Source of the DNA: Thermoplasmatota archaeon
GTDB taxonomy: Archaea > Thermoplasmatota > Thermoplasmata > Thermoplasmatales > GCA-001856825
Assembly (NCBI GenBank): GCA_023379555.1
Contig: JAMCQR010000038.1
Span: forward strand, 1 to 32,570
Direction: 5' to 3'
DNA length: 32,570 nt
How positions within the stretch are numbered: position 1 is the stretch's first letter; the number at the start of each line of letters is the position of its first letter. The notes beneath the pieces were generated by a model. That model had not been told where the DNA came from. It made no database searches and saw nothing but the letters and a program-made list of their open reading frames with translations. Positions 25,388-32,570 of this stretch are shown here, piece after piece. The position numbers and the translations under genes were made by a program.

Positions 25388-25768
25388 ATGGAGAAGAAAG
25401 GATTCAGACTGGCTTCCGGTCTGTTTGGATTGCTTGCTTCGATCCTGCTGGTAGTGTATCTATTCCAAGCCGCACACGGAACAATGCAGGCAGTACTGTT
25501 TACGTCCTTTGCCTTACTGGCGTATTCACTCGCTTCCTACCTACTGCTGTCCAACTCTGCAAACAAGACCGTTCGGGTGATTCCGTTCGTCTATCTTGGA
25601 GCAGGGTTAGCAATGATATATGCAGTCGTCGTACTGGCTGGAGGATCAAACATGTTCCTCTATCTGGCTGTTACCACCGCGGTAATTGCCGGAATCAGCT
25701 ATCTGTACGCAGCATATGCAACTGGCTACCACAGGAACGTTAGCAAATTGGGTCTAAAGACCCATTAA
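25388..25768 (+). CDS. Four-helix membrane protein coupled to ftsZ, unknown function
   Basis: I do not recognise this 126-aa protein. It has four evenly spaced hydrophobic helices (about residues 6-28, 33-54, 62-82 and 86-108) joined by very short loops, a basic N-terminus (MEKKGFR) and a basic C-terminal tail (HRNVSKLGLK), so both ends probably face the cytoplasm. ATG 25388 lies 3 nt behind the ftsZ stop, and the gene ends in a hairpin plus T-tract, so ftsZ and this gene form a two-gene unit. Position suggests, but does not prove, a link to division or membrane remodelling. Confidence 0.8.
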   Translation: MEKKGFRLASGLFGLLASILLVVYLFQAAHGTMQAVLFTSFALLAYSLASYLLLSNSANKTVRVIPFVYLGAGLAMIYAVVVLAGGSNMFLYLAVTTAVIAGISYLYAAYATGYHRNVSKLGLKTH

Positions 25769-25799
25769 TTTTTTTATTTTTTTCCAAAATTTCTTTTTT
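25750..25799 (+). terminator. Hairpin plus T-tract terminator of the ftsZ unit
   Basis: A perfect inverted repeat GGGTCTAAAGACCC (25750-25763) covers the last codons of the membrane protein and is followed by ATTAA and a run of T with one A (25769-25783), then a second T-run (25791-25799). The T-tracts alone would terminate an archaeal polymerase; the hairpin in front looks like a bacterial-type intrinsic terminator. Confidence 0.65.
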
Positions 25800-25840
25800 A
25801 GGTCTCTAATTCTTAATATAGTATTTTTCTATGAACCGAC

Positions 25841-27943
25841 GTGAAAGAAAGGGTATTTGTCTTTGCAGCACTGCCTTATGTAAACAGCAGCCTGCATCTC
25901 GGACACATTGCCGGTGCCTACCTTCCATACGATGTGTTTAGGAGATTCTTGAAACTGAGGGGATATGAGGTAATTTCGTCATCTGGGAGCGACGAACATG
26001 GCACCCCCGTGACGGTAAGGGCAATAAGGGAAGGAATACCTCCTCAAGATATCGTTGAAAAGTTCCATAAGATAAACCTAGAAATATTCAAAAAAATGAA
26101 CATAGAGTTTGATGCATACATCGAAACTTCTTCCAAACTGCACAAGGAAATAACATCAAAATTCCTGAAGACGTTGAATGGCAATGGGTACATCTATGAA
26201 GCAGAAATGATACAGCCCTTCTGCGTACACGAAAACATTTTCCTTGCGGATAGGTACGTAAAAGGAAAGTGTCCACACTGCGGTTACGAGTCCGCAACTG
26301 GTGACCAGTGCGAAAATTGTGGGAGAACCATGGAACCAGGTGAGTTGATCGACCCGGTCTGCATCTTTGATCAATCGACGCCAGAATTCAGAAAAACCAA
26401 ACACCTCTTCTTCAAGCTGACCAGTTTTCAGGACCAGCTTCTCAAGTATATTGAATCTAAAGAGTCGTGGAGACAGAACGTTCTCAGTTTCTCTAAGAAC
26501 TTCATATCTAATGGCCTGAAGGATAGACCCATAACCAGGGACCTGAACTGGGGAGTTGAGGCCCCATTTGAGGGTTATGAGAACAAGAGAATTTACGTCT
26601 GGATTGAGGCTCTTATAGGATACGTGACAGGAGTGGCATCAGTGCTAGGGAGTCCCGAGGACGCGTACACCCTTTGGAACAATCCCGACCTGAAATACTA
26701 CCACTTCGTTGGTAAGGACAACATTGTCTTCCATTCAATAATCTGGCCAGGGATGCTGATGGCTCACGGGAACATGACCCTTCCATATGTCGTTGCTGCA
26801 AATGAGTTCCTCAATTTCAAGGGTGAGAAGTTTTCTAAGAGCAAAGGTACAGGTTTTTCGATGTTACAGATGCTAGAGAAATACAACTCTGAATTCATAA
26901 GATTTGGAGTTCTCTACAATTTGCCCGAGGAGCACGATTCTGACTTTTCGGTCGAAGATTTTGAAAATAGAGTCAACACGGAGTTAATAGATAAGTTTGG
27001 CAATTTTGTCAATAGAGCGCTGACGCTGGCATTCAGGCGAGGCCCAATTACATTTGACCAAATCGCACAGAACGAGCTTGATCAGGAAGCGGAGAATAGG
27101 ATCAGAAGTTCAATATCAGATATCATCGCGCAAATGGACGGGGTGCACATAAGAAATGCCTTCAGAACTTGGCTTGACCTTGCTTACTACGGGAACACAT
27201 ACATCACAAACAGGAAACCTTGGGATGCTTGTAAGAAGGACGACGCTAACTGCAATGCGGCAATCTATACTGGAGTGAAGTTAGTCTACGCACTGGCGGT
27301 TACTGGCCAGATATTCCTGCCAGAAACAGCGAAGAAGATACTCTCGTGGCTGGGATACGAAGATCCGATAGAATTGAAGGAAGACCTCAATTTCCCGGTA
27401 TCGAAGCTCACAGAAAAACCAGAAAGGTTATTCGAGAAGATCGTCAATAAGGAACTCAATCTAAGACTTCAGGTCGCAAGAATTGAAGATGTCAGCGACC
27501 ATCCAGACGCAGAGAAATTGTACCTATTAGACCTAGATCTAGGCGACAGCAAGAGAAGAATTGTTAGCGGAATCAAGAACAGTTACACAAAGGATTCGTT
27601 GAAAGGGAAGAAAATCGTAGTTGTTACGAACCTCAAACCTGCAGTGATTAGGGGACAGACGTCGAACGGAATGTTGCTTGCTGCTGAAGACGAGAATGGA
27701 ATTCATTTGGTTTTAGCACCAAATTCAACTACATCGGGAGAAGAGGTCAAGATTGGAGATTTATTGACTAATGCAACAGAGATTTCAATTGAAGAGTTCA
27801 GGAAGTTTTCGATCAAAACCATAAAGAGGGATTCAAACGTCGTACCTGCGTTATTTCACGAAGACAAACCATTGTTCCTGGAGATACAGAGCGGGAGACT
27901 CTTTCTTGACGGATCGCCCAAAGAGGGTCTGAAGATAAAATGA
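25841..27943 (+). CDS. metG: Methionyl-tRNA synthetase with C-terminal EMAP-like tRNA-binding domain
   Basis: Charges tRNA-Met. 700 aa. Class I signature HLGHIAG (19-25), a zinc knuckle CPHC...CENC (C144, C147, C157, C160), KFSKS (330-334), then the anticodon-binding helical domain with NRKPWDACKKDD. Residues from about 536 form an OB-fold EMAPII-like domain (RLQVARIEDVSDHPDAEKLYLLDLDLG...), fused here whereas many archaea encode it separately. The start GTG 25841 lies 25 bp behind TATA-like CTTAATATA (25812-25820), so the mRNA is probably leaderless. The stop overlaps the next gene as ATGA. Confidence 0.97.
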   Translation: MKERVFVFAALPYVNSSLHLGHIAGAYLPYDVFRRFLKLRGYEVISSSGSDEHGTPVTVRAIREGIPPQDIVEKFHKINLEIFKKMNIEFDAYIETSSKLHKEITSKFLKTLNGNGYIYEAEMIQPFCVHENIFLADRYVKGKCPHCGYESATGDQCENCGRTMEPGELIDPVCIFDQSTPEFRKTKHLFFKLTSFQDQLLKYIESKESWRQNVLSFSKNFISNGLKDRPITRDLNWGVEAPFEGYENKRIYVWIEALIGYVTGVASVLGSPEDAYTLWNNPDLKYYHFVGKDNIVFHSIIWPGMLMAHGNMTLPYVVAANEFLNFKGEKFSKSKGTGFSMLQMLEKYNSEFIRFGVLYNLPEEHDSDFSVEDFENRVNTELIDKFGNFVNRALTLAFRRGPITFDQIAQNELDQEAENRIRSSISDIIAQMDGVHIRNAFRTWLDLAYYGNTYITNRKPWDACKKDDANCNAAIYTGVKLVYALAVTGQIFLPETAKKILSWLGYEDPIELKEDLNFPVSKLTEKPERLFEKIVNKELNLRLQVARIEDVSDHPDAEKLYLLDLDLGDSKRRIVSGIKNSYTKDSLKGKKIVVVTNLKPAVIRGQTSNGMLLAAEDENGIHLVLAPNSTTSGEEVKIGDLLTNATEISIEEFRKFSIKTIKRDSNVVPALFHEDKPLFLEIQSGRLFLDGSPKEGLKIK

Positions 27944-28569
27944 GAGGAGATGTGCACATCCATTCGAAGTACTCCCCGGACTCGAAACTCGAGCCGGATC
28001 AGATTGTTGAGACTGCAAAGAGCAAGGGCCTGGATTTCATTGCGATTTCTGACCACAATAGGTTTGTTGAACACAAATTGGACTTCCTCTTAATAAATGG
28101 GGAAGAAGTTTCGTCTGCAGATGGACACATCCTTGCCCTTTTTATTAATGGAGAGATTCCTGCAGGGTTGTCTCAGGAAGAAACGGTCGATGCTATCCAC
28201 GACAAGAATGGAATCGCAATATGCGCACATCCATTCAGAAGTGTAAACGGCATTGGTGCAAAATTTAGGAACGTCTATGATGCCTTGGAAACAAAAAACG
28301 GTCGATGCAGGCTGGAATGCAACACTAAAGGGCAGAATCTTGCTGCAGAGTTGAAAAGACCGATCACTGCGGGTAGCGACTCACACGTATACGACGAAAT
28401 AGGTAGAGTGTACATGGAAGTTGATGCATCAGACACTGAATCGTTGAGAAAGGGGATTCTCTCAGGGAGTGCAAGAACGAGGGGAAATGACCTAACTTCT
28501 TTAGGTCAACTAAAACTATACGTAAAGCTTGGCAAGGACTATTCCGCTCGCGGATTCAAGAAGATCTAA
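27940..28569 (+). CDS. PHP-domain metal-dependent phosphoesterase
   Basis: 209 aa, PHP superfamily hydrolase; the substrate is not evident. Metal-ligand motifs are in order: GDVHIHSKYSPDS at the N-terminus, ISDHNRF, an Asp/Glu strand INGEEVSS, CAHPFRS and GSDSHVY. Stand-alone archaeal members of this size are usually annotated as PHP phosphoesterases acting on nucleotide or sugar phosphates. Start ATG 27940 overlaps the metG stop by 4 bp (ATGA), giving translational coupling. Confidence 0.9.
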   Translation: MRGDVHIHSKYSPDSKLEPDQIVETAKSKGLDFIAISDHNRFVEHKLDFLLINGEEVSSADGHILALFINGEIPAGLSQEETVDAIHDKNGIAICAHPFRSVNGIGAKFRNVYDALETKNGRCRLECNTKGQNLAAELKRPITAGSDSHVYDEIGRVYMEVDASDTESLRKGILSGSARTRGNDLTSLGQLKLYVKLGKDYSARGFKKI

Positions 28570-28644
28570 GTAAAGAGGTCCAATTGAGTGGGAAACTAAA
28601 TGAGAAGATGACGACAGGGCCCACAGAATTTTAGCGCTTGGGAC

Positions 28645-28998
28645 CTAAATGAATTTAGAAACTCTATCACCAAGAAAATCTATCTCGTCTCTTACTCTGT
28701 CGTTGTACTTATGTACCTGTACTGCCAGGATATAACTTTTCCCCAGGGATTTAACCACAATCCTGCTACCATTGCTGAGCTCAACGTTCAGTTGCTTGAA
28801 ATTATGTCCTGATCCTTTCGCTAATTCGTGTGCTCCCTCGTATGTGATGCTAACGAGCGGCGCGAGAGATTCAAAATCGGTTTTGTCCGTGAAAGTACTG
28901 GCGATGGGAATACCAAAGTTGGACATCACGAATGTGCTCTCGACATAGGGTTTCTTGGAATATTCCCGAAGGATTCCATTCAACTCTTCTGCCGACAT
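28645..28998 (-). CDS. Roadblock/LC7 domain protein
   Basis: 117 aa with the alpha-beta-beta-alpha-beta-beta-beta-alpha layout of Roadblock/LC7 domains: a first helix (AEELNGILREYSK), VESTFVMSNFGIPIASTF, a central helix (LAPLVSITYEGAHELAKGSG), the strands FKQLNVELSNGSRIVVKSL and SYILAVQV, and a final helix. Such proteins regulate small GTPases, as MglB does for MglA. No Ras-like GTPase lies beside it; the GPN-loop GTPase in the window belongs to a different family. It is 68 bp downstream of the isomerase gene on the same strand. Confidence 0.8.
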   Translation of the reverse strand: MSAEELNGILREYSKKPYVESTFVMSNFGIPIASTFTDKTDFESLAPLVSITYEGAHELAKGSGHNFKQLNVELSNGSRIVVKSLGKSYILAVQVHKYNDRVRDEIDFLGDRVSKFI

Positions 28999-29066
28999 TG
29001 CGTAACGCCATTCTCTCCTTTGATATAAATTTTTAAAGGTTTAAAGTTAGATGTAAAATTTTTCCA

Positions 29067-29942
29067 CTATTCAATATTGTTGTCCAAAAGTTCTATCTCG
29101 TGCGCTCTCAACAGTCCTAGATAGAGCGACGACATTTGTGCGATAACAGCATTCTTAACATATCCATCAGCAGTACTGCAGTCATAAGGGAAACCTCCTA
29201 TATTTAAGGCATCTTTGGGGGAACCTTGACTTAAGAATGAAACTGGGACTGTATTTGCATCCGCTTTTGAAGTGTGTTCCTTTCCTCCTTCTACACTTAC
29301 TATATTCGCCTCCAGACCGGCATTTGTCTTAAGGTTAGTAAGGAAGTAGTTTGCGAGACCGGCAGAAAGCTCATCATAGAAGATAACCGGGGAACGCCCT
29401 GAGAGTCTTAGAGCAATTTGCTTTGATACATTTTCACTCGTAATTTCTGACGGTGCATTCTGTTCCAGAAATGATTCCAGGTCTGTGCTTTCGAAGCCGC
29501 GTCCAAAGAGGGTCAACATGCACCCCAGTATTTCCGGTAGAAGGAACCTTGCAGCGTATCCTTTTGGAAGAGGGATATAATCCCACCCTTTCGATCTAGC
29601 AACCGATTTGATCGCACCCCCTGAAGAAATGACTATGCCCTTATTGGTTGTCTCTTTAAGAGCGGCAATGGCTCCCCTGACCTCTCCGCTATAAGTGATT
29701 AAACAATTCGTCTCGTCTGGAGAAAGTGAAAAAGGGTTCCTGATCTTGATTCTTTCCCCTCCGATAATGTCTCTGGCCATTTCTGCAAAAATTAAGGGGG
29801 TTCCGATAGCGCTAATCGCCACCGAGTCCAGCTTTCTTCCGACGTTACAAGTCATAAATCGGTTGGGAGTTTGACGTATCCAACTAAAAGGAGGAGTGTC
29901 GTCCATCTGGATAACGAATTCATCGTCGAGAATGGTTTCCAC
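29067..29942 (-). CDS. SIS-domain sugar isomerase, probable bifunctional phosphoglucose/phosphomannose isomerase
   Basis: 291 aa. Two tandem SIS-like halves with overall resemblance to archaeal PGI/PMI: N-terminal DDTPPFSWI-like lead, SVAISAIGTPLIFAEMA at the first phosphate-binding loop, CLITYSGEVRGAIAAL at the position of the SYSGNT motif, GIVISSGGAIKSVARSKGWDYIPLPKGYAARFLLPEILGCML, and EVGGKEHTS-like and C-terminal LRAHEIELLDN segments. Both signature loops are altered relative to the family (SGEV for SGNT; the glycine-rich first loop is weak), so either the enzyme is diverged or the specificity has changed. It would interconvert glucose-6-P, fructose-6-P and mannose-6-P and could feed the glycosyltransferases transcribed divergently from the next promoter. 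Confidence 0.7.
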   Translation of the reverse strand: METILDDEFVIQMDDTPPFSWIRQTPNRFMTCNVGRKLDSVAISAIGTPLIFAEMARDIIGGERIKIRNPFSLSPDETNCLITYSGEVRGAIAALKETTNKGIVISSGGAIKSVARSKGWDYIPLPKGYAARFLLPEILGCMLTLFGRGFESTDLESFLEQNAPSEITSENVSKQIALRLSGRSPVIFYDELSAGLANYFLTNLKTNAGLEANIVSVEGGKEHTSKADANTVPVSFLSQGSPKDALNIGGFPYDCSTADGYVKNAVIAQMSSLYLGLLRAHEIELLDNNIE

Positions 29943-30016
29943 TTTACCTCATAAATACAAGGTAATTAATCTGGTCTGAAAGCAAACTTTTATTTCTTAT
30001 TATGTTTAGGAGTTAG

Positions 30017-30766
30017 ATGGAGATATCAATTCTCGTAACAGTCAAAAATGATCTCGAAAACACGCAACTACTCATCTCTACTCTTAAATCCCTTGATAAA
30101 GACTTCGAGATAGTGGTCGTTGACGCTTACTCCACTGACGGGACTTTTGAGTATCTCCAGTCTGAAACTAAAGACATAAATCTCGTCCTAGGAAGAAAAA
30201 AGGGGAACAGAGCTATTGGAAGGAATGAATGTATTAGGCTGGCTCAAGGGAAGAAATTCGTATTCCTAGACTCTGACACAGAAATTACAAATAGCTGGGC
30301 GACCACACTCAAGAGGAGCATGAACAGAGATATTGTCGCTGGCAGGATTGTGCAGACGCCTAACTCGAGGTGGTCTGACCTTGACAGGGTACCAATGCTC
30401 TATATGGGAAAAGACGTTACTTTCCCTTCCAACAATCTTATGTACAGCCGAGCTGTGATTGAAAAGATAGGCACTTTCGATGAAGCCTTTAACACCGCTG
30501 AGGACATTGACCTGAATATCCGTGCTATTAACGGTGGGTTCGAGATCTTCTATGACGAGAACTTGATTGTTTCCCATCACCCAAGAGAGACCTATTCGTC
30601 CCTATTCAGACAGAGCTACGGTGATGGAATTGGCAGACGACTGATTTTGAAGAAACACGGACTCAAGAGCAACTTCAACAAAACAAATTTGAAAAAACAT
30701 CCTATCATTGAGACTTCAAGGCTTGCATTTGGAATGCTTGGATATGTGTTTGGGGGCTCAAATTGA
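30017..30766 (+). CDS. Family 2 glycosyltransferase
   Basis: 249 aa, GT-A fold. SILVTVKNDLENTQLLISTL at the N-terminus, VVVDAYSTDGTFEYL for the nucleotide, NRAIGRNECIRLAQGKKFVFLDSDTEI with the DSD metal motif, and the acceptor-side FDEAFNTAEDIDLNIRAINGG. There are no clear transmembrane helices, only a weakly hydrophobic C-terminus. The stop overlaps the next glycosyltransferase by 4 bp. The many N-glycosylation sequons in the surface proteins of this window make protein N-glycan or lipid glycan assembly a reasonable role. Confidence 0.9.
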   Translation: MEISILVTVKNDLENTQLLISTLKSLDKDFEIVVVDAYSTDGTFEYLQSETKDINLVLGRKKGNRAIGRNECIRLAQGKKFVFLDSDTEITNSWATTLKRSMNRDIVAGRIVQTPNSRWSDLDRVPMLYMGKDVTFPSNNLMYSRAVIEKIGTFDEAFNTAEDIDLNIRAINGGFEIFYDENLIVSHHPRETYSSLFRQSYGDGIGRRLILKKHGLKSNFNKTNLKKHPIIETSRLAFGMLGYVFGGSN

Positions 30767-31455
30767 TCTCATACATAATTCCAGCCCTCAATGAAGAGGA
30801 TAGTATAGGCAAGGTCATCAATGCCATAAGAGCCGTGGACAAAGAAGGGGAAATAATTGTCGTGGATTCGGACTCGAAGGACAAGACGGCTGAAATTGCC
30901 AATTCCTTAGGAGCTATCGTTGTCAATGAGAGCGAGCTGGGTTACGGAAAAGCGTACAGGAAGGGTTTTTCGATTGCTACGGGTGATATCATAGCAACGC
31001 TCGATGCCGACGGCACTTACCCGCCGAATGAAATCGCACACATGAGCGAGTACTTGAAGAACGGTTATGATTTTGTTTCAGGAGAGCGACTTTCCAATTC
31101 CTCGAGGGACGCTATGAGCCTTCAGCACTTGATAGGAAACAAGGTCCTGAACATTTTCACCAAAGTGCTCTTTATGGTGGACATAAATGACAGCCAGTCT
31201 GGAATGTGGGTCTTTAAGAAAGAAATATTAAAGTCTATCGAGCCGAGAGGTTGGGGTATGGAGTTCTCAGAAGAAATCAAGATTAGGGCAGCTACGAGTT
31301 TCCGTTACAAGGAACATTCAATCAATTATGCGAGGAGGATGGGGGAGAAGAAACTTCGCCCCTGGAAGGACGGAACTGCCAATCTACTCTTTCTCATCAG
31401 GCTCAGACTCAGGTCCGGAATCAGGACCAAGTCATTCAGACATTCTCGATCCTAG
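30763..31455 (+). CDS. Family 2 glycosyltransferase, dolichyl-phosphate sugar synthase-like
   Basis: 230 aa. YIIPALNEEDSIGKVINAI, EIIVVDSDSKDKTAEIA, GKAYRKGFSIATGDIIATLDADGTYPPNE and DINDSQSGMWVFKKEIL are typical of the DPM1/DolP-glucose synthase group, which loads the lipid carrier for glycan synthesis. No C-terminal membrane domain is present. The start is TTG 30763 in a TTGA overlap with the upstream glycosyltransferase stop. The 3' end overlaps pcn, transcribed from the other strand, by 20 bp. Confidence 0.88.
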   Translation: MISYIIPALNEEDSIGKVINAIRAVDKEGEIIVVDSDSKDKTAEIANSLGAIVVNESELGYGKAYRKGFSIATGDIIATLDADGTYPPNEIAHMSEYLKNGYDFVSGERLSNSSRDAMSLQHLIGNKVLNIFTKVLFMVDINDSQSGMWVFKKEILKSIEPRGWGMEFSEEIKIRAATSFRYKEHSINYARRMGEKKLRPWKDGTANLLFLIRLRLRSGIRTKSFRHSRS

Positions 31456-32176
31456 GCGCTATGAGGAAAGTCACTTTACCCTTCCCATTCATTATTGGAG
31501 CTTCCATTCTGAGAGGATAATCGTTCCCGATTGCTATTGACACTTCCTGCGTGCTCTCAAGCGCTCTTAGGAACTTAGTCAGATATTCCAGTGCAAACGA
31601 ACTTCTGGAGTCAGAACTGAAAATGAATTCCTTGGCTAGACTCTTGGGAATTGTCATTTCTGTTGTCTCTGAGTCGGTCTCGCCTTTCGCGGAGATCTTC
31701 AGTTCATCGCTCTTGATGTTGAATGTTACCACCTCAGATATGCCTTCGGCTGCCTTTATTCCCTGAGCCAGTAGGTCGAGGTCAGTGACTACCTTGTCCG
31801 GTGGTTCTATTGTTGGAATCTTAGGCGTCGTCAAGGCAGACGGGTCTATTATGGGAATTCCCGCCGATAGATTTCCTAGCTTCATCAAAATCTTCTTGCC
31901 GTCATACTTGAAATCTATGATCTCTGTTGCGGCAGTGAGCTTCAGAAAGTTTCTCATCTTCTCTATGTCGAGGCCCAAGCTGTCTTCTCCGTTGACGTCA
32001 AACTCTTGAAACGCCTCCCTCTTTACTTCTACTGAAATCATTGCGACTCTTGCTGGATCCATAACTTTTGCGGATATTCCATCCGGTTTGAAATCTACTC
32101 TCGCTTCTTGAACGAGTGTCAGAATTATATTCGAAAATTCTCTTATAGTCTTGGCGTCGACCTTAATCTGAAGCAT
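31436..32176 (-). CDS. pcn: DNA polymerase sliding clamp PCNA
   Basis: 246 aa, two clamp domains joined by an interdomain loop. N-terminal domain with FSNIILTLVQEARVDFKPDGISAKVMDPARVAMISVEV and GLDIEKMRNFLKL; the connector about residues 118-130 (TTPKIPTIEPPD); C-terminal half with SDELKISAKGETDSETTEM, YLTKFLRALESTQEVSIAIGNDYPLRMEAPIMNGKGKVTFLIAPRIE. Full-length, acidic. TATA-like CTTAAAAAC lies about 30 bp ahead of ATG 32176, with no Shine-Dalgarno, so it has its own promoter behind the ribosomal protein genes. Partner of PolD, MCM-fork enzymes and RNase HII. Confidence 0.98.
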   Translation of the reverse strand: MLQIKVDAKTIREFSNIILTLVQEARVDFKPDGISAKVMDPARVAMISVEVKREAFQEFDVNGEDSLGLDIEKMRNFLKLTAATEIIDFKYDGKKILMKLGNLSAGIPIIDPSALTTPKIPTIEPPDKVVTDLDLLAQGIKAAEGISEVVTFNIKSDELKISAKGETDSETTEMTIPKSLAKEFIFSSDSRSSFALEYLTKFLRALESTQEVSIAIGNDYPLRMEAPIMNGKGKVTFLIAPRIENV

Positions 32177-32320
32177 AATTACCGAGAGTTAAAAAATTAC
32201 GTGTTTTTAAGCTTTTCCTTGAGTGGCTAACTTAATTTGCAATGAATCTTAAAGATAGCTTACACTACCTTTGACTCTTTCAAAAATCTGGGTTGAATTT
32301 GATTTTATGTAAAGTTTACC

Positions 32321-32479
32321 TTATTGCTCTTTTGTCGTCTGCTCAGAGTATCCACATCGACCGCAGGTTAGTCGGTCTTCGTGTTGTGCTAAGAAGACTC
32401 CAGGACCGCACTTTGGACAGAATTTTCCCTTTCGCACTAGTTCTCCATCTTCCACTTTGTACATCTCACGCTTTTGCAT
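32321..32479 (-). CDS. rps27ae: Small ribosomal subunit protein S27ae (eS31)
   Basis: A 52-aa zinc-ribbon ribosomal protein. [20 protein letters not shown] is followed by [26 protein letters not shown]: four zinc cysteines (21, 24, 39, 42) in the exact family spacing with the [11 protein letters not shown] signature. ATG 32479 has GGAG at 6 nt. It overlaps the end of S24e by 14 bp, the usual archaeal S24e-S27ae pair. Confidence 0.95.
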   Translation of the reverse strand: MQKREMYKVEDGELVRKGKFCPKCGPGVFLAQHEDRLTCGRCGYSEQTTKEQ

Positions 32480-32570
32480 TCTGTTCTCCTTCCTTTGATT
32501 TCAGACCGTTTCTAATAAGCAAGAAATCGGGTTCTAAGGCCATCGCGTCTTCCTTTGACTTGTAGATCTT
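32466..32570 (-). CDS. rps24e: Small ribosomal subunit protein S24e (eS24), C-terminal end only
   Basis: Only the last 34 codons are in the window; the N-terminus lies beyond position 32570. [20 protein letters not shown] followed by NGLKSKEGE matches the conserved S24e C-terminus (kiY-skE-A-xxEPxyxLxRNG). The TGA at 32466-32468 lies inside the start of S27ae, so the two genes are translationally coupled. Confidence 0.88.
   Translation of the reverse strand, partial: KIYKSKEDAMALEPDFLLIRNGLKSKEGEQNAKA

Noticed and set aside
32293..32565. Plus-strand 90-codon ORF at the right end
   Set aside because: It is the antisense of S27ae and S24e, which carry clear ribosomal protein signatures.

Overview
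The window is a gene-dense archaeal chromosome segment of about 40-43% GC by eye. The family set points to Euryarchaeota: the large subunit (DP2) of DNA polymerase D, a single MCM, PCNA, RNase HII, FtsZ with archaeal SepF, a GPN-loop GTPase and ribosomal proteins S24e/S27ae. A thermopsin-family (A5) acid protease, a K+-independent proton-pumping pyrophosphatase, a TPP (THI-box) riboswitch, an intron-bearing tRNA-Tyr and start codons lying about 26 bp behind TATA boxes together suggest Thermoplasmata, probably an acidophile of the Thermoplasmatales or a relative. This placement is inference from gene families; I ran no database search.

Left part (1-10.6 kb): an ammonium transporter cut by the window edge (minus); a poorly coding gap of about 635 bp ending in a 20-bp-period direct repeat in front of a TrpB2-type tryptophan synthase beta chain; tRNA-Gly(UCC) on the minus strand; a small glycosylatable membrane protein; MCM helicase; a DUF424 protein overlapping dihydropteroate synthase (FolP). 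FolP converges with, and overlaps by 4 bp, the H+-pyrophosphatase gene hppA, which lies behind sepF.

Middle (10.6-19.5 kb): tRNA-Tyr with a 29-nt intron; a B3/B4 (PheRS-beta-like) tRNA-binding domain gene interrupted by one in-frame TGA; a large cell-surface thermopsin-like protease; IMP dehydrogenase; then a complete thiamine-uptake module, TPP riboswitch followed by thiB-thiP-thiQ with overlapping genes. The riboswitch's conserved 3' end carries the GGAGGG that would serve as Shine-Dalgarno for thiB, so ligand could directly mask translation initiation.

Right part (19.5-32.6 kb): a replication and division block on the plus strand, rnhB, polC (DP2), a GPN-loop GTPase, ftsZ and an unrecognised four-helix membrane protein tightly behind ftsZ, closed by a hairpin plus T-tract; then methionyl-tRNA synthetase and a PHP phosphoesterase with ATGA overlap; on the minus strand a Roadblock/LC7 protein and a divergent phosphoglucose/phosphomannose isomerase; two overlapping family 2 glycosyltransferases; and PCNA, S27ae and the end of S24e on the minus strand.

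I see no CRISPR array, no recognisable insertion sequence, no integrase, no rRNA and no obvious defence island. The region looks mostly like core chromosome. The most unusual signals are the riboswitch layout, the single in-frame TGA, the repeat ahead of trpB2, and the unknown membrane protein coupled to ftsZ.
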